Positions 42,429 through 52,456 of a stretch of DNA of 64,000 bases are shown here, one piece after another (position 1 is the stretch's first letter; each line of letters starts with the position of its first letter). The DNA is taken from contig NZ_JADGMI010000002.1 in assembly GCF_015234305.1 (NCBI RefSeq), forward strand, positions 496,001 through 560,000, given 5' to 3'. Made by a program: the position numbers and the translations under genes. Source of the stretch: Superficieibacter sp. 1612_C1 (lineage in GTDB: Bacteria > Pseudomonadota > Gammaproteobacteria > Enterobacterales > Enterobacteriaceae). The notes beneath the pieces were generated by a model that saw only the letters and a program-made list of their open reading frames with translations, did not search any database and was not told where the DNA came from.

Positions 42429-43328
42429 TTACTCCATCATCTTCTCAATCGGCAATACCAGAATCGAACTGGCCCCCAACGCCTTCAGTTTTTCCATCGT
42501 TTCCCAGAACAGGGTTTCACTGCTCACCATGTGCATCGCCACGCGCTGCTGATCGCCCGCCAGCGGCAGAATGGTCGGACGCTCCGCGCCCGGTAGCAGG
42601 GCGACCACTTCCTCCAGACGCTCGGTCGGGGCGTGCATCATGATGTATTTTGATTCACGAGCCTGGATCACGCCCTGAATACGGGTCAGCAGCTTGTCAA
42701 TTAACTGCTGTTTGCCTTCTTCCATTTCGCCGTCGCGCTGGATCAGACAGGCTTTCGAGCGGTAAATCACCTCGACTTCACGCAGGCCGTTCGCCTCAAG
42801 CGTCGCGCCGGTTGAGACCAGATCGCAAATCGCATCCGCCAGACCTGCGCGGGGAGCCACTTCAACCGAGCCGTTCAGCAGACAGGATTTAAAGGCAATG
42901 CCTTTCTGGTCGAGATAACGCTTCAGAAGGTGTGGATACGAGGTCGCAATACGTTTGCCGTCCAGCATCGCCGGGCCATCCCAGGCTTCATCGGCCGGGG
43001 TTGCCAGCGACAGGCGGCAGCCGCCAAAATCAAGACGGCGCAGGGTGAAGTAGCGCGGATCTTCGCCCTGAGCGCGGCGGGTCAACAGTTCCTCTTCCAG
43101 TACGTTCTCGCCGATAATACCGAGGTCCACCACGCCATCCATCACCAGGCCCGGGATGTCGTCATCACGCACGCGCAGAATATCGATGGGCATATTTTCC
43201 GCCAGCGCAATCAGACGCTGAGTATGCAGGTTAATTTTAATGCCGCTGCGGGCCAGTAATTCGCGTGAATCATCGCTAAGACGGCCTGATTTCTGAATAG
43301 CTATGCGTAAACGGGTGTTATCTAACAT
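42429..43328 (-). CDS. hisG: ATP phosphoribosyltransferase
   Basis: First, feedback-inhibited step of histidine synthesis: ATP plus PRPP to phosphoribosyl-ATP. It has 299 residues. The ATG at 43328 gives [20 protein letters not shown], as in E. coli. The upstream in-frame extension runs through the attenuator and was rejected. [17 protein letters not shown] is the PRPP-binding block. The C-terminal ACT-like regulatory region with [18 protein letters not shown] is intact. It is transcribed from the attenuated his promoter. Confidence 0.97.
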   Translation of the reverse strand: MLDNTRLRIAIQKSGRLSDDSRELLARSGIKINLHTQRLIALAENMPIDILRVRDDDIPGLVMDGVVDLGIIGENVLEEELLTRRAQGEDPRYFTLRRLDFGGCRLSLATPADEAWDGPAMLDGKRIATSYPHLLKRYLDQKGIAFKSCLLNGSVEVAPRAGLADAICDLVSTGATLEANGLREVEVIYRSKACLIQRDGEMEEGKQQLIDKLLTRIQGVIQARESKYIMMHAPTERLEEVVALLPGAERPTILPLAGDQQRVAMHMVSSETLFWETMEKLKALGASSILVLPIEKMME

Positions 43329-43362
43329 TCTGTGGTCCTCATTATCCTGTCTGAATTCTGTC

Positions 43363-43403
43363 CAAAAAAAAGCCCCCGGAAGGCGATCTTCCGGGGGCTT
43401 TTT
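43363..43403 (-). terminator. his operon attenuator terminator
   Basis: On the minus strand AAAAAGCCCCCGGAAG pairs with CTTCCGGGGGCTTTTT across a 5-nt loop, followed by a T-run. It lies between the leader peptide gene and hisG, as expected for attenuation by histidyl-tRNA supply. Confidence 0.96.
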
Positions 43404-43462
43404 CTTGCGTTCATGCACCACTGGAAGATCTGAATGTCTTCCAGCACACATCGCCTGAAAGA

Positions 43463-43513
43463 CTAGTCAGGATGATGGTGATGATGGTGGTGTTTAAATT
43501 GAACGCTGATCAT
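43463..43513 (-). CDS. hisL: his operon leader peptide
   Basis: A 16-codon peptide, [16 protein letters not shown], with seven consecutive histidine codons. Ribosome stalling there under histidine limitation prevents formation of the downstream terminator. It differs from the E. coli peptide (MTRVQFK...) only near the N-terminus. Confidence 0.97.
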   Translation of the reverse strand: MISVQFKHHHHHHHPD

Positions 43514-43551
43514 AGTAATTCCGATGAATGCTTATTCATGTGTTGCTTTAA

Positions 43552-43580
43552 ACCTAAACCAGGTTACCCGTCGATGGCAA
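43552..43580 (-). promoter_or_regulatory. Candidate his operon promoter
   Basis: On the minus strand TTGCCA (43575-43580) and TTAGGT (43552-43557) are spaced by 17 nt, and the leader ATG is 39 nt downstream. The -10 is a weak match, in keeping with a stringently controlled promoter. Position agrees with the known his promoter of enteric bacteria. Confidence 0.55.
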
Positions 43581-43686
43581 GCCATTTTTTTGATCTTTAA
43601 CTCATTTCATATTCACCCACTGAATTGTCAGTTCCGTCAGGGTGGCGTAGCCTTATCAATAACAGGTCACGTTAAGGAGATAAGCC

Positions 43687-44511
43687 GTGAAAAAGATCGC
43701 AATTGTCGGTTTAGGATGGCTGGGGATGCCGCTGGCGCTTTCACTCACGGCGCGAGGATGGCAGATCGCCGGCAGTAAAACCACGCCCGATGGGGTTGAG
43801 GCCGCGCGAATGTGCGGGATCGACAGTTATCTGCTGCGTCTGGAGCCGGAACTGGTCTGCGAGACCGACGATCTTGACGCGTTAATGAACGTTGACGCGC
43901 TGGTGATCACGCTGCCCGCCCGCCGCAGCGGACCGGGTGAAGACTTCTATTTCCAGGCGGTACAGGAAATCGTCGACAGTGCGCTGGCATATCAGGTGAA
44001 GCGAATTATTTTCACCAGTTCCACGTCAGTGTACGGTAACGCCTCCGGGGTAATAAAGGAGAACGCACCGCGTGAGCCGGTCACCGCCAGCGGTCGGGTG
44101 ATTAAGGAGCTGGAAGACTGGTTGCACCATCTGCCGGGAACCTCCGTCGATATCGTGCGTCTCGCCGGACTTGTTGGGCCGGGGCGTCATCCGGGACGTT
44201 TCTTTGCCGGTAAAACCGCACCGGACGGGCAGCAGGGCGTTAATCTGGTTCATCTGGAAGACGTTGTTGCCGCCATTACGTTACTGCTTCAGACACCTAA
44301 AGGCGGGCATATTTATAATATCTGCGCGCCGCAGCATCCGTCCCGCGCGGTGTTTTATCCGCAGATGGCCCGGCAACTGGGGCTGGAGCCGCCGGTATTC
44401 ACCTCGGGTGCTGAAGAGAATAAAGGAAAACTGATTGATGGCAGCCGGATTTGTCACGAACTGGGCTTTGACTATCAGTTCCCCGATCCGCTGGTTATGC
44501 CGATGGAGTAG
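43687..44511 (+). CDS. yeeZ: YeeZ, NAD(P)-binding epimerase-like protein
   Basis: A 274-residue SDR-type protein of unknown substrate. It starts at GTG (43687) after AAGGAGA and gives MKKIAIVGLGWLGMPLALSL with a GxGxxG-like dinucleotide motif. IIFTSSTSVYGNA and RLAGLVGPGRHPGRFFAGK are the family blocks. The usual YxxxK is not obvious (SGRVIKELE at that point), so classical epimerase catalysis is doubtful. It diverges from the his operon, as in E. coli, but yoeB-yefM of K-12 are not present in between. Confidence 0.93.
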   Translation: MKKIAIVGLGWLGMPLALSLTARGWQIAGSKTTPDGVEAARMCGIDSYLLRLEPELVCETDDLDALMNVDALVITLPARRSGPGEDFYFQAVQEIVDSALAYQVKRIIFTSSTSVYGNASGVIKENAPREPVTASGRVIKELEDWLHHLPGTSVDIVRLAGLVGPGRHPGRFFAGKTAPDGQQGVNLVHLEDVVAAITLLLQTPKGGHIYNICAPQHPSRAVFYPQMARQLGLEPPVFTSGAEENKGKLIDGSRICHELGFDYQFPDPLVMPME

Positions 44512-44667
44512 GGTGTTTTTAGCAAATAATGCTATTAATACTTTTAATAATGCCGCCAGTGCTTAAAAATCAGGCAGTTAGTGGCCGTTAATTTATGATC
44601 TGCCTCGCATTCTCTTGTCAGGCCGCCTTTCTTTAGGGCAAAATACGCCGCCTGCAAAAAATGAAAC

Positions 44668-44699
44668 TAACCGACGTTAAACGCGTCGGTTATTTTTTT
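44668..44699 (+). terminator. Intrinsic terminator downstream of yeeZ
   Basis: TAACCGACG (44668-44676) pairs with CGTCGGTTA (44684-44692), followed by TTTTTTT. The 336-nt gap from 44512 to 44847 otherwise holds no gene. In E. coli K-12 the LysR-type gene yeeY sits here. The hairpin could terminate yeeZ or act inside a long plaP leader. Confidence 0.85.
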
Positions 44700-44847
44700 G
44701 CATAAAGACACTCATTCAATACCAAGAGGCCGGGCTTCGTACCGGATAGATATTTACTAAAAACCGACAGTTGTTGTCGCTGAGGAATCCAGAAAATGGG
44801 GCAATTTTTTGTTTACGCGACGGCATTCGCCGAAAAGGGGAATGACC

Positions 44848-46206
44848 ATGTCGCATAACGTTACTCCAAACACCTCTCGCGTGGAATTGCGTAAAACGCT
44901 TACGCTGATTCCGGTTGTTATGATGGGTCTTGCCTATATGCAGCCGATGACGCTGTTCGATACGTTCGGCATTGTCTCTGGTTTGACGGATGGTCATGTG
45001 GCGACGGCGTATGCCTTCGCGCTGGTGGCAATCCTCTTTACGGCGCTGAGCTACGGTAAACTGGTCCGTCGTTTCCCGTCCGCTGGCTCCGCCTACACCT
45101 ATGCCCAGAAATCCATTAGCCCGGTGGTTGGCTTTATGGTTGGCTGGTCGTCGCTGCTGGACTATCTGTTCATGCCGATGATCAACATTCTGCTGGCAAA
45201 AATCTATTTTGAAGCGCTGGTACCGTCCGTGCCGTCGTGGATTTTCGTTGTCGCGCTGGTGGCCTTTATGACCATCTCTAACCTGCGCAGCATCAAGACC
45301 GTTGCCAACTTCAATACCCTGATCGTGATCCTGCAAATGGGTATCGTGGCGGTAATTGTCGGATTGATCATTTATGGTGTCGATCACGGTGAAGGTGCGG
45401 GGACGCTGACCAGCACCCGTCCGTTCTGGTCTGAAGGCGCACATGTCGTGCCGATGATCACCGGGGCAACTATTCTCTGCTTCTCGTTCCTGGGCTTCGA
45501 CGGTATTTCTTCGCTGTCTGAAGAGACCAAAGACGCCGAGCGCGTGATCCCGAGAGCGATTTTCCTCACCGCGCTGATTGGTGGGCTGGTCTTTATCGTT
45601 GCTTCTTACTTCCTGCAACTGTACTTCCCGGACATCTCTCGCTTTAAAGATCCGGATGCCTCACAGCCGGAAATCATGCTGTACGTGGCGGGTAAAACCT
45701 TCCAGTGGGGCGTGCTGATTTTCTCCAGCGTAACCGTACTGGCGTCCGGCATGGCCGCGCACGCGGGCGTGTCTCGTCTGATGTACGTGATGGGCCGTGA
45801 CGGCGTGTTCCCGAGCCGCTTCTTTGGCTATGTACATCCGAAATGGCGTACCCCGGCATGGAACGTGCTGCTGGTTGGCGCGATTGCGCTGCTGGCGATT
45901 AAATTCGACCTGGTTACCGCAACGGCGCTGATTAACTTCGGTGCGCTGGTGGCGTTTACCTTCGTTAACCTGTCGGTGATTTCCCAGTTCTGGATCCGTG
46001 AAAAGCGCAACAAAACGCTGAAGGACCATTTCAACTATCTGATCCTGCCGGTGTGCGGCGCACTGACCGTCGGCGCGCTGTGGGTTAACCTCGAAGAAAG
46101 TTCGATGATCCTCGGCCTGATTTGGGGCGCAATTGGTCTGGTTTACCTGGCCTGTGTGACCCGCGTGTTCCGCAGCCCGGTCCCGCAGTACGAAGATATC
46201 GCCTGA
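44848..46206 (+). CDS. plaP: Putrescine importer PlaP
   Basis: Low-affinity, proton-driven putrescine importer of the APC superfamily in the inner membrane. It has 452 residues and about 12 helices. [20 protein letters not shown] is nearly identical to E. coli at the N-terminus. [20 protein letters not shown] is the APC signature. The ATG at 44848 is 7 nt after AAAAGGGG. The ATG at 44842 is too close to it. Confidence 0.96.
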   Translation: MSHNVTPNTSRVELRKTLTLIPVVMMGLAYMQPMTLFDTFGIVSGLTDGHVATAYAFALVAILFTALSYGKLVRRFPSAGSAYTYAQKSISPVVGFMVGWSSLLDYLFMPMINILLAKIYFEALVPSVPSWIFVVALVAFMTISNLRSIKTVANFNTLIVILQMGIVAVIVGLIIYGVDHGEGAGTLTSTRPFWSEGAHVVPMITGATILCFSFLGFDGISSLSEETKDAERVIPRAIFLTALIGGLVFIVASYFLQLYFPDISRFKDPDASQPEIMLYVAGKTFQWGVLIFSSVTVLASGMAAHAGVSRLMYVMGRDGVFPSRFFGYVHPKWRTPAWNVLLVGAIALLAIKFDLVTATALINFGALVAFTFVNLSVISQFWIREKRNKTLKDHFNYLILPVCGALTVGALWVNLEESSMILGLIWGAIGLVYLACVTRVFRSPVPQYEDIA

Positions 46207-46220
46207 TAATTGCGGCGGAA

Positions 46221-46300
46221 TGCCGGGTGGCGGCTTCGCCTTACCCGGCCTACGGACGACCATAATCCGTAGGCCCGCGCAAGCGTAGCGCCGCCGGGCA
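46221..46300. repeat. BIME: two convergent REP units downstream of plaP
   Basis: TGCCGGGTGGCGGCTTCGCC with TTACCCGGCCTACGG (46221-46255) is followed by the inverted unit CCGTAGGCCCGCGCAAG with CGTAGCGCCGCCGGGCA (46266-46300). The array inside the his operon uses the same REP family. Confidence 0.93.
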
Positions 46301-46318
46301 GAGCGGCACCATTCCCTG

Positions 46319-46348
46319 AAACCGGAGACCTCGTTCTCCGGTTTTTTT
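46319..46348 (+). terminator. Intrinsic terminator after plaP
   Basis: AACCGGAGA pairs with TCTCCGGTT across a short loop and is followed by TTTTTT. It lies just beyond the BIME, about 113 nt after the plaP stop. Confidence 0.88.
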
Positions 46349-46454
46349 ATGTCTTATAACTCATGGTTATGTATTAGAGACTTTGGTTATTGGTTTGCGT
46401 CGGACGGGTCAGGAATAATTTACTGACTGATATTTTCCGGATTAAGCATTCCCT

Positions 46455-47510
46455 ATGTTACAGATGATATTAAGCGGCCTGTTTTGCGGCGCGCTGTTAG
46501 GTTTTGTGATGCAACGCGGCCGTTTCTGCCTGACGGGCGGCTTCCGCGATATGTACATCGCCAAAAATAACCGTATGTTCTATGCCCTGCTGATAGCGAT
46601 CTGTATTCAGAGCGTCGGCGTGTTTGCCCTGATCCAGACGGGCGTATTGCAATACGACGCGGGCACATTCCCGTGGCTCGGCACCGTGGTGGGCGGTTTC
46701 GTCTTTGGTCTCGGCATTGTCTACGCGGGCGGCTGCGCCACCGGCACCTGGTATCGGGCGGGAGAAGGGCTTATTGGTAGCTGGATCGCGCTGGTGACTT
46801 ACATGGTGATGAGTGCGGTGATGCGCTCCCCGCACGCCGCCGGGCTGAACCAGTTCCTGAAAACACAAAGCACCGCGCACAACTCTATTGCCGAGACGCT
46901 GAATGTCTCCGTCTGGCCGTTGATTGCGCTCCTGCTGGTGGTCACTGCCTGGCTGGTACTCAAAGAGCTGCGTAAACCGAAACTGAAGGTCGCGACGCTG
47001 CCGCCGCGCCGTACGGGACTGGCGCATCTGCTGTTCGAAAAGCGCTGGCATCCGTTCTTCACCGCGACGCTGATTGGACTGATTGCGCTGCTGGCATGGC
47101 CGCTCAGCGAAGCCACCGGGCGCATGTTCGGCTTAGGCATCACTTCGCCAACCGCCAATATCCTGCAATTTCTGGTCGCGGGTGACAGTAAGTTCCTCAA
47201 CTGGGGCGTGTTCCTGGTGCTGGGGATTTTCCTCGGATCGTTTATTGCCGCGAAGGCCAGCCGTGAGTTCCGTGTGCGTGCCGCCGATGTTGGCACCACG
47301 CTGCGCAGCGCCTCCGGCGGCGTGCTGATGGGCTTCGGGGCCAGCATCGCGGGCGGCTGCTCTATCGGTAACGGACTGGTGATGACCGCCATGCTCACCT
47401 GGCAGGGCTGGATTGGCCTGGCCTTTATGATCCTCGGTGTCTGGACGGCGTCCTGGTTCCTGTATGTACGTCCGCAGCGTAAAGCGAAACTCGCCGCTGC
47501 GGCAGCTTAA
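46455..47510 (+). CDS. tsuA: Thiosulfate transporter TsuA (YeeE)
   Basis: Inner-membrane thiosulfate uptake protein of the YeeE/YedE family, 351 residues. GRFCLTGGFRDMY, YAGGCATGTWYRAGEG and SIAGGCSIGNGLVM carry the conserved cysteines that relay thiosulfate through the pore. The internal two-fold repeat is visible in the two GGC motifs. tsuB follows 19 nt downstream, and the two work together in E. coli. Length and sequence match the E. coli protein closely. Confidence 0.95.
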   Translation: MLQMILSGLFCGALLGFVMQRGRFCLTGGFRDMYIAKNNRMFYALLIAICIQSVGVFALIQTGVLQYDAGTFPWLGTVVGGFVFGLGIVYAGGCATGTWYRAGEGLIGSWIALVTYMVMSAVMRSPHAAGLNQFLKTQSTAHNSIAETLNVSVWPLIALLLVVTAWLVLKELRKPKLKVATLPPRRTGLAHLLFEKRWHPFFTATLIGLIALLAWPLSEATGRMFGLGITSPTANILQFLVAGDSKFLNWGVFLVLGIFLGSFIAAKASREFRVRAADVGTTLRSASGGVLMGFGASIAGGCSIGNGLVMTAMLTWQGWIGLAFMILGVWTASWFLYVRPQRKAKLAAAAA

Positions 47511-47529
47511 TTGATTGACTGGAGTAGAA

Positions 47530-47757
47530 ATGGCGATTAAAAAACTCGACGTGGTGACGCAGGTTTGCCCGTTCCCACTGATTGAAGCGAAAGCGGCGCT
47601 GGCGGAAATGCACAGCGGTGATGAACTGGTGATCGACTTTGACTGTACCCAGGCGACGGAAGCGATCCCCCAATGGGCCGCAGAAGAGGGGCACAGCATC
47701 ACCGACTATCAGCAGGTCGGCGATGCAGCCTGGTCAATTACCGTTAGGAAAGCCTGA
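47530..47757 (+). CDS. tsuB: TsuB (YeeD), TusA-family sulfur carrier
   Basis: A 75-residue cytoplasmic TusA-like protein with the signature cysteine in VVTQVCPFPLIEAKAAL (Cys13). It is needed with TsuA for thiosulfate uptake, probably handling the imported sulfur. The ATG at 47530 follows GGAGTAG. The longer in-frame start at 47515 covers the ribosome binding site and was rejected. Confidence 0.95.
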   Translation: MAIKKLDVVTQVCPFPLIEAKAALAEMHSGDELVIDFDCTQATEAIPQWAAEEGHSITDYQQVGDAAWSITVRKA

Positions 47758-47780
47758 GTTTGACCGGCGCGGGGGGCGGC

Positions 47781-49205
47781 TTACACCGTCTCCTGCGCGT
47801 ACTGATACAACGCTTTTAACAGCGCCTGCTTCTCACTGTTTCCTTCATACTGCCCCCACAACGCTTCCAGCTCCTGCGCATAAGCCTGTAAAAATTCAGG
47901 CGTGAAGATATTGCGGCGGTGCTGTAGCCAGCGCTGTTGTTCGGCTTCATCCAGCGTGCCGGGGAAATTACGCGCCCGGTAATTAAACAGCAGGCGTTCA
48001 ATGCGCTTATCGGCAAAGGTAATATCCAGCGCGGGCAGGTTACGCGGGTCGGTCTCCAGCACGATTTTCATCGCCGCCCGGTCGGCGTCGCTGAAAAAGC
48101 CATTATAGAGTTGCGTATCGACATTGTCCGACGGCACAAACGGCTCGGCGTCGGCAAAAATTGCCACCACTTTTTCGCGTACCTGCGGGTTTTCACGCAG
48201 GATTTTCAGGTTATCAAGACAGCGCTGGCGGTTGATCCCCAGACGGTCGGCATCTTCCGGGCGCAGCGTATTCTGCTGCGCCAGCACCGGGCATTTATTC
48301 AGATGCACCAGCTTGACCGGCACCGGCAGCGCATCGCCCAGATCGGCCTTCGCGGTATAGAGCCGTTCGCGCAGGGCATCGGCATCCAGGGCCAGCAGCA
48401 CGGAGACGTCTTCCGCGAGGTCGACCATAATCACCGCGTTGCGGTTTTCCGGGTGCCACGCCAGCGGCGCGACCAGGCTGGTATTGCCGCGCCAGGCACC
48501 GAACATCCCTGAGACATGCACCAGCGGTTTCATCTGCGGCACGTCGATCAGCGTCATCAGCTTATTTTTACCGCGATACGTATAGAGATAGTCAAACAGG
48601 CGCGGCTGTCTGGTTTTCAGCAGCTTCGCCATGGCAATCGTCGCGTAGACATCTGCCATCGCATCATGGGCGTTACTGTGCTCAATGCCGTTGGCTTTGG
48701 TCAGATGTTCAAGGCGGAAGCTCGGCAAGCCCTCGTCATTTTCTGGCCAGTTAATGCCTTCCGGGCGCAGGGCGTAGCAGGCGCGCATCGCATCCAGCAG
48801 ATCCCAGCGCGAGTTATCATGCTGCCAGCTCCAGGCGTAGGGATCGTAAAAGTTGCGATAAAAAATATTGCGCGTGACTTCATCGTCAAAACGCACGTTG
48901 TTATAGCCCACCACGCAGGTCTTCGGTACGGTAAAAAGGTCGTGAATGCGGCGTGCGAAGGTGGCTTCGTTATCGCCTTTCGCCAGCGCTTCCTGCGGCG
49001 TGATGCCGGTGATCATCACCGCTTCCGGCTGCGGAAGATAATCATCAGCGGGCTTGCAGTAGAACACCTCAGGCTCACCGGTCACTGTAAAATCAGCATC
49101 GGTGCGGATAGCGGCGAACTGAGCAGGCCGGTCCAGCGCCGGGCTGGTGCCGAAGGTTTCGTAATCGTGAAATAAAAATCCTGGCTGATGCGGCGTATCT
49201 TGCAT
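47781..49205 (-). CDS. sbcB: Exodeoxyribonuclease I
   Basis: Processive 3'-5' single-strand DNA exonuclease and RecBCD-independent recombination suppressor. It has 474 residues. The DEDDh domain begins LFHDYETFGTSPALDRPAQF with Asp15 and Glu17. Further blocks are VVGYNNVRFDDEVTRN and NAHDAMADVYATIAMAK. The C-terminal SH3-like and helical parts that bind DNA and SSB follow. It is transcribed opposite to tsuAB and ends 23 nt from tsuB. Confidence 0.97.
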   Translation of the reverse strand: MQDTPHQPGFLFHDYETFGTSPALDRPAQFAAIRTDADFTVTGEPEVFYCKPADDYLPQPEAVMITGITPQEALAKGDNEATFARRIHDLFTVPKTCVVGYNNVRFDDEVTRNIFYRNFYDPYAWSWQHDNSRWDLLDAMRACYALRPEGINWPENDEGLPSFRLEHLTKANGIEHSNAHDAMADVYATIAMAKLLKTRQPRLFDYLYTYRGKNKLMTLIDVPQMKPLVHVSGMFGAWRGNTSLVAPLAWHPENRNAVIMVDLAEDVSVLLALDADALRERLYTAKADLGDALPVPVKLVHLNKCPVLAQQNTLRPEDADRLGINRQRCLDNLKILRENPQVREKVVAIFADAEPFVPSDNVDTQLYNGFFSDADRAAMKIVLETDPRNLPALDITFADKRIERLLFNYRARNFPGTLDEAEQQRWLQHRRNIFTPEFLQAYAQELEALWGQYEGNSEKQALLKALYQYAQETV

Positions 49206-49388
49206 AGGTATGATTAATCCGTGATGGGCTGCGAGGGAGACTCACCGGTATGGTAAACGATTTAGCCAGCCATCGTAAGCGCCAGTACCGGGTTTCTGTC
49301 CGTGATGGATGTCATATTTTCTTGCACTTTAACCGGGCACGTTTTCAGGATCTCCCGTAAAAAGGACGGCGAATTATAGAATGAGGAT

Positions 49389-50561
49389 ATGCTGTTGAAA
49401 CGCCGTCTGTTTATTGCTGTTTCTTTACTCGCTTCGGGTATTTCTTCCGCGCTGGCTGCCGATACCTTTGCCGTGTCGCCGCAGCCGCCTGCCGTGCAGG
49501 CAGGAGCCTGGGTACTTATGGATTACACCACCGGTCAAATTCTGTCCGCCGGGAACGAACATCAGCAGCGTAACCCCGCCAGCCTGACCAAACTGATGAC
49601 CGGTTATGTCATTGACCGGGCCATCGATAGCCACCGTATCAGTGCAGATGACGTTGTGACCGTTGGCAAAGATGCGTGGGCGAAGGGGAATCCGGTGTTT
49701 GACGGCTCGTCGCTGATGTTCCTTAAACCCGGCGATCGCTTAACGGTATACGATCTGAGCCGGGGGCTGATTGTCGATTCCGGTAACGATGCCTGCGTGG
49801 CGCTGGCGGATTATGTCGCCGGGGGACAGCCGCAGCTTGTGAAGATGATGAACAACTATGTTCAGAAGCTCAATCTGCGCGATACCCATTTCGAAACGGT
49901 CCACGGCCTTGATGCGCCGGGTCAGCACAGTTCGGCTTACGATCTGGCGGTGCTTTCCCGCGCCATTATTCACGGCGAACCGGAGTTTTATCACATGTAC
50001 AGTGAGAAAAGCCTGACGTGGAACGGCATTACTCAGCAGAACCGTAACGGGCTGTTATGGGATAAAACGCTGAAAATCGACGGTCTGAAAACCGGCCATA
50101 CATCGGGAGCCGGGTTTAACCTGATCGCCTCTGCCGTTGAGGGAAATCAGCGGCTGATCGCGGTGATTATGGGCGCGGCCAGTTCGAAAGGCCGCGAAGA
50201 TGAAGCACGAAAACTTCTCGTCTGGGGCCAGCAGAACTATGCCACCGTGCAGATCCTGACGAAGGGGAAATCCATTGGCAACGAGCGCATCTGGTACGGT
50301 GATAAAGAAAACGTCGCGGTTGGCCCGGATCGTGATTTCTGGATGGCACTGCCGAAAACGGAAATCGAGCATATCAAGGCCCGGTACGTGCTGAATGGCA
50401 AAGAGCTGGATGCACCGATTGCCGCTCATCAAACTATCGGCGAAATCGAACTCTACGATCGCGATAAGGTCGTCGCCAGGATGCCGCTCACTACCCTGGA
50501 CGGCGTGGAGAAAGGCGGACTGTTCTCGCGCCTGAGCGATTATCTGCATCACAAATCCTGA
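49389..50561 (+). CDS. dacD: D-alanyl-D-alanine carboxypeptidase DacD (PBP6b)
   Basis: Periplasmic low-molecular-weight penicillin-binding protein that trims the terminal D-Ala of peptidoglycan pentapeptides. It has 390 residues with a signal peptide (LFIAVSLLASGISSALAA, cleavage near residue 24). Catalytic motifs are Ser65-x-x-Lys68 (SLTK), SGN at 131-133 and KTG at 234-236, all intact. The C-terminal domain and amphipathic end RLSDYLHHKS suit membrane attachment. Confidence 0.96.
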   Translation: MLLKRRLFIAVSLLASGISSALAADTFAVSPQPPAVQAGAWVLMDYTTGQILSAGNEHQQRNPASLTKLMTGYVIDRAIDSHRISADDVVTVGKDAWAKGNPVFDGSSLMFLKPGDRLTVYDLSRGLIVDSGNDACVALADYVAGGQPQLVKMMNNYVQKLNLRDTHFETVHGLDAPGQHSSAYDLAVLSRAIIHGEPEFYHMYSEKSLTWNGITQQNRNGLLWDKTLKIDGLKTGHTSGAGFNLIASAVEGNQRLIAVIMGAASSKGREDEARKLLVWGQQNYATVQILTKGKSIGNERIWYGDKENVAVGPDRDFWMALPKTEIEHIKARYVLNGKELDAPIAAHQTIGEIELYDRDKVVARMPLTTLDGVEKGGLFSRLSDYLHHKS

Positions 50562-50566
50562 TTTTC

Positions 50567-50592
50567 AGCGCCCTCCATCGGGGGCGCTTTTT
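50567..50592 (+). terminator. Intrinsic terminator after dacD
   Basis: AGCGCCC (50567-50573) pairs with GGGCGCT (50582-50588) and is followed by T residues. It begins 6 nt after the dacD stop. Confidence 0.88.
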
Positions 50593-50660
50593 GCATCTCT
50601 TCCCTTCAGCACACATACTCAATCCATCGGCTTTATCATCGTCATCCAACGGGAGGCAAC

Positions 50661-51128
50661 ATGGATTATCACATTGAACAGGCTGACACGCGCAACGTCG
50701 CGGGTTTTCACCTCGTCGGGCCCTGGGAGAAAACGGTTAAGCAGGGCTTTGAACAGCTGGTGCTGTGGGTTGATACCCAGCGTGTTCAGCCGCAGGAGTG
50801 GCTGGCGGTTTATTACGATAATCCGGATAACACGCCCGCCGAAAAACTGCGCTGTGCGACGGTGGTGAGGGTGGAAGAGGGCTTTACCGTTGGCGAAAAC
50901 AGCCCCGGCGTGATCCTCACCGAGATTGAGGGCGGGCAGTACGCCATCGCCAGCGCGCGGGTCGAGAATCATGATTTTGCCACCCCGTGGCGTGAGTTCT
51001 TCGATAGTTTGTCGCAGGATGACAACCACCAGATTGCCCCTCGTCCCTGTTTTGAAATTTACCTGAATGACGGTAACGCGGACGGCTACTGGGATATTGA
51101 TATGTATATCCCGCTCGCGGATGCATAA
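50661..51128 (+). CDS. sbmC: DNA gyrase inhibitor SbmC (GyrI)
   Basis: A 155-residue GyrI-like cytoplasmic protein that protects gyrase from toxins such as microcin B17 and is part of the LexA/SOS regulon in E. coli. [20 protein letters not shown] and [15 protein letters not shown] are family blocks, with C-terminal [21 protein letters not shown] could not place a convincing LexA box upstream by eye. Confidence 0.94.
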   Translation: MDYHIEQADTRNVAGFHLVGPWEKTVKQGFEQLVLWVDTQRVQPQEWLAVYYDNPDNTPAEKLRCATVVRVEEGFTVGENSPGVILTEIEGGQYAIASARVENHDFATPWREFFDSLSQDDNHQIAPRPCFEIYLNDGNADGYWDIDMYIPLADA

Positions 51129-51232
51129 GAAAATCGCCTTAACCATTGAGAGGGAATTCGCACAGATGGGATGCTTATGGCCGGGAAAAAACGGTACAAT
51201 TGCGCTTTTGAACGAGTGGCCGGAGAGCGGGT

Positions 51233-52291
51233 TTGCGCGCTGATAAGTCCTTAAGTCCCTTTGAGATCCGTTTGTATCGTCACTACCGGATAGTGCACGG
51301 TGTCCGTATCGCGCTGGCGTTTATTCTTACCTTTTTACTGGTAAGACTGTTTGATATCCCGGAAGGGACGTGGCCGCTCATCACTCTGGTGGTGATCATG
51401 GGGCCGATTTCGTTCTGGGGTAACGTGGTGCCGCGCGCGTTTGAGCGTATCGGCGGTACGATCCTCGGCTCGGCGCTGGGGCTGGTGGCCCTCCAGCTTG
51501 AGCGCTATTCGTTGCCCGTTATGCTGATCTGGTGTGCGGCAGCGATGTTTTTATGCGCCTGGCTGACGCTCGGCAAGCGGCCTTATCAGGCGCTACTGAT
51601 CGGCATTACTCTGGCGGTGGTCGTAGGATCGCCGGCGGGGGACATGCACACCGCGCTGTGGCGAAGCGGCGATGTTATCTTCGGCTCCTTGCTGGCAATG
51701 CTCTTTACCGGCATCTGGCCGCAGCGGGCGTTTTTACACTGGCGCATTCAGATGGCGAACTATGTCACCACGTTTAACCGGCTTTATCAGGCCGGGTTTT
51801 CGCCCAACCTGGTTGAGCGCCCGCGCCTTGAAAAGCGCCAGCAAAACGTGCTTAACGACGTGGTAAAAATGCGCGGCTTGATTACCCCCGCCAGCAAAGA
51901 AACCCATATCCAGAAGTCGATTTTTGAAGCCATCCAGACCATTAACCGTAACCTGGTGTGTATCCTGGAGCTGCAAATCAACGCCTTCTGGGCCTCGCGT
52001 GCCAGCCATTTCATCATGCTTAACGCGCATACTTTGCGCGAAACCCAGCAGATGACCCAGCAAACGCTGCTGACCATCGCCCATGCCTTGTACGAAGGCA
52101 ATCCCCAGCCGATCCTCGCCAATAGCGAAAAGCTTAATGAGATTGTTGCCGAGCTTCGTCAGTTGATTGTCGACTATGAAGGTGACGATCTGGCCGAAAC
52201 GCCGATACATGGCTACGTGTGGCTGAGCATGGAACTGGCGCGGCAACTGGAGTTGCTGTCGCATCTGATCTGCCGGGCGCTGCGCAAATAA
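51233..52291 (+). CDS. yeeA: YeeA, inner-membrane FUSC-type protein
   Basis: A 352-residue inner-membrane protein, the same length as E. coli YeeA, with about six N-terminal helices and a cytoplasmic C-terminal helical domain (fusaric acid resistance family, FUSC). The predicted start is a TTG at 51233 giving MRADKSLSPFEIRLYRHYR. GPISFWGNVVPRAFERIGG is the family motif after helix 2. A transport role is suspected but the substrate is unknown. Confidence 0.9.
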   Translation: MRADKSLSPFEIRLYRHYRIVHGVRIALAFILTFLLVRLFDIPEGTWPLITLVVIMGPISFWGNVVPRAFERIGGTILGSALGLVALQLERYSLPVMLIWCAAAMFLCAWLTLGKRPYQALLIGITLAVVVGSPAGDMHTALWRSGDVIFGSLLAMLFTGIWPQRAFLHWRIQMANYVTTFNRLYQAGFSPNLVERPRLEKRQQNVLNDVVKMRGLITPASKETHIQKSIFEAIQTINRNLVCILELQINAFWASRASHFIMLNAHTLRETQQMTQQTLLTIAHALYEGNPQPILANSEKLNEIVAELRQLIVDYEGDDLAETPIHGYVWLSMELARQLELLSHLICRALRK

Positions 52292-52456
52292 ACTGCAAAC
52301 AGCGGCGGTTTTGCGCCAGGTGTTTCGATTCAGCCCCATTTAGCGGTATGATAAGGACAAAGTAAAAATGATTGTCTTCAGCGATGGCTCTCAGTAGTGT
52401 TTACCCTATGGCTGTCGCATTAACGAATCCGAATCTCAATTATCAGAGGTATAGCA

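Noticed and set aside
43329-43451. Extended N-terminus of HisG
   Set aside because: The extension translates the attenuator hairpin and part of the leader. The E. coli-like start is at 43328.
44716-45618. Minus-strand frame of 300 codons opposite plaP
   Set aside because: Shadow frame with low-complexity R/H/Q/N composition opposite a clearly conserved transporter gene.
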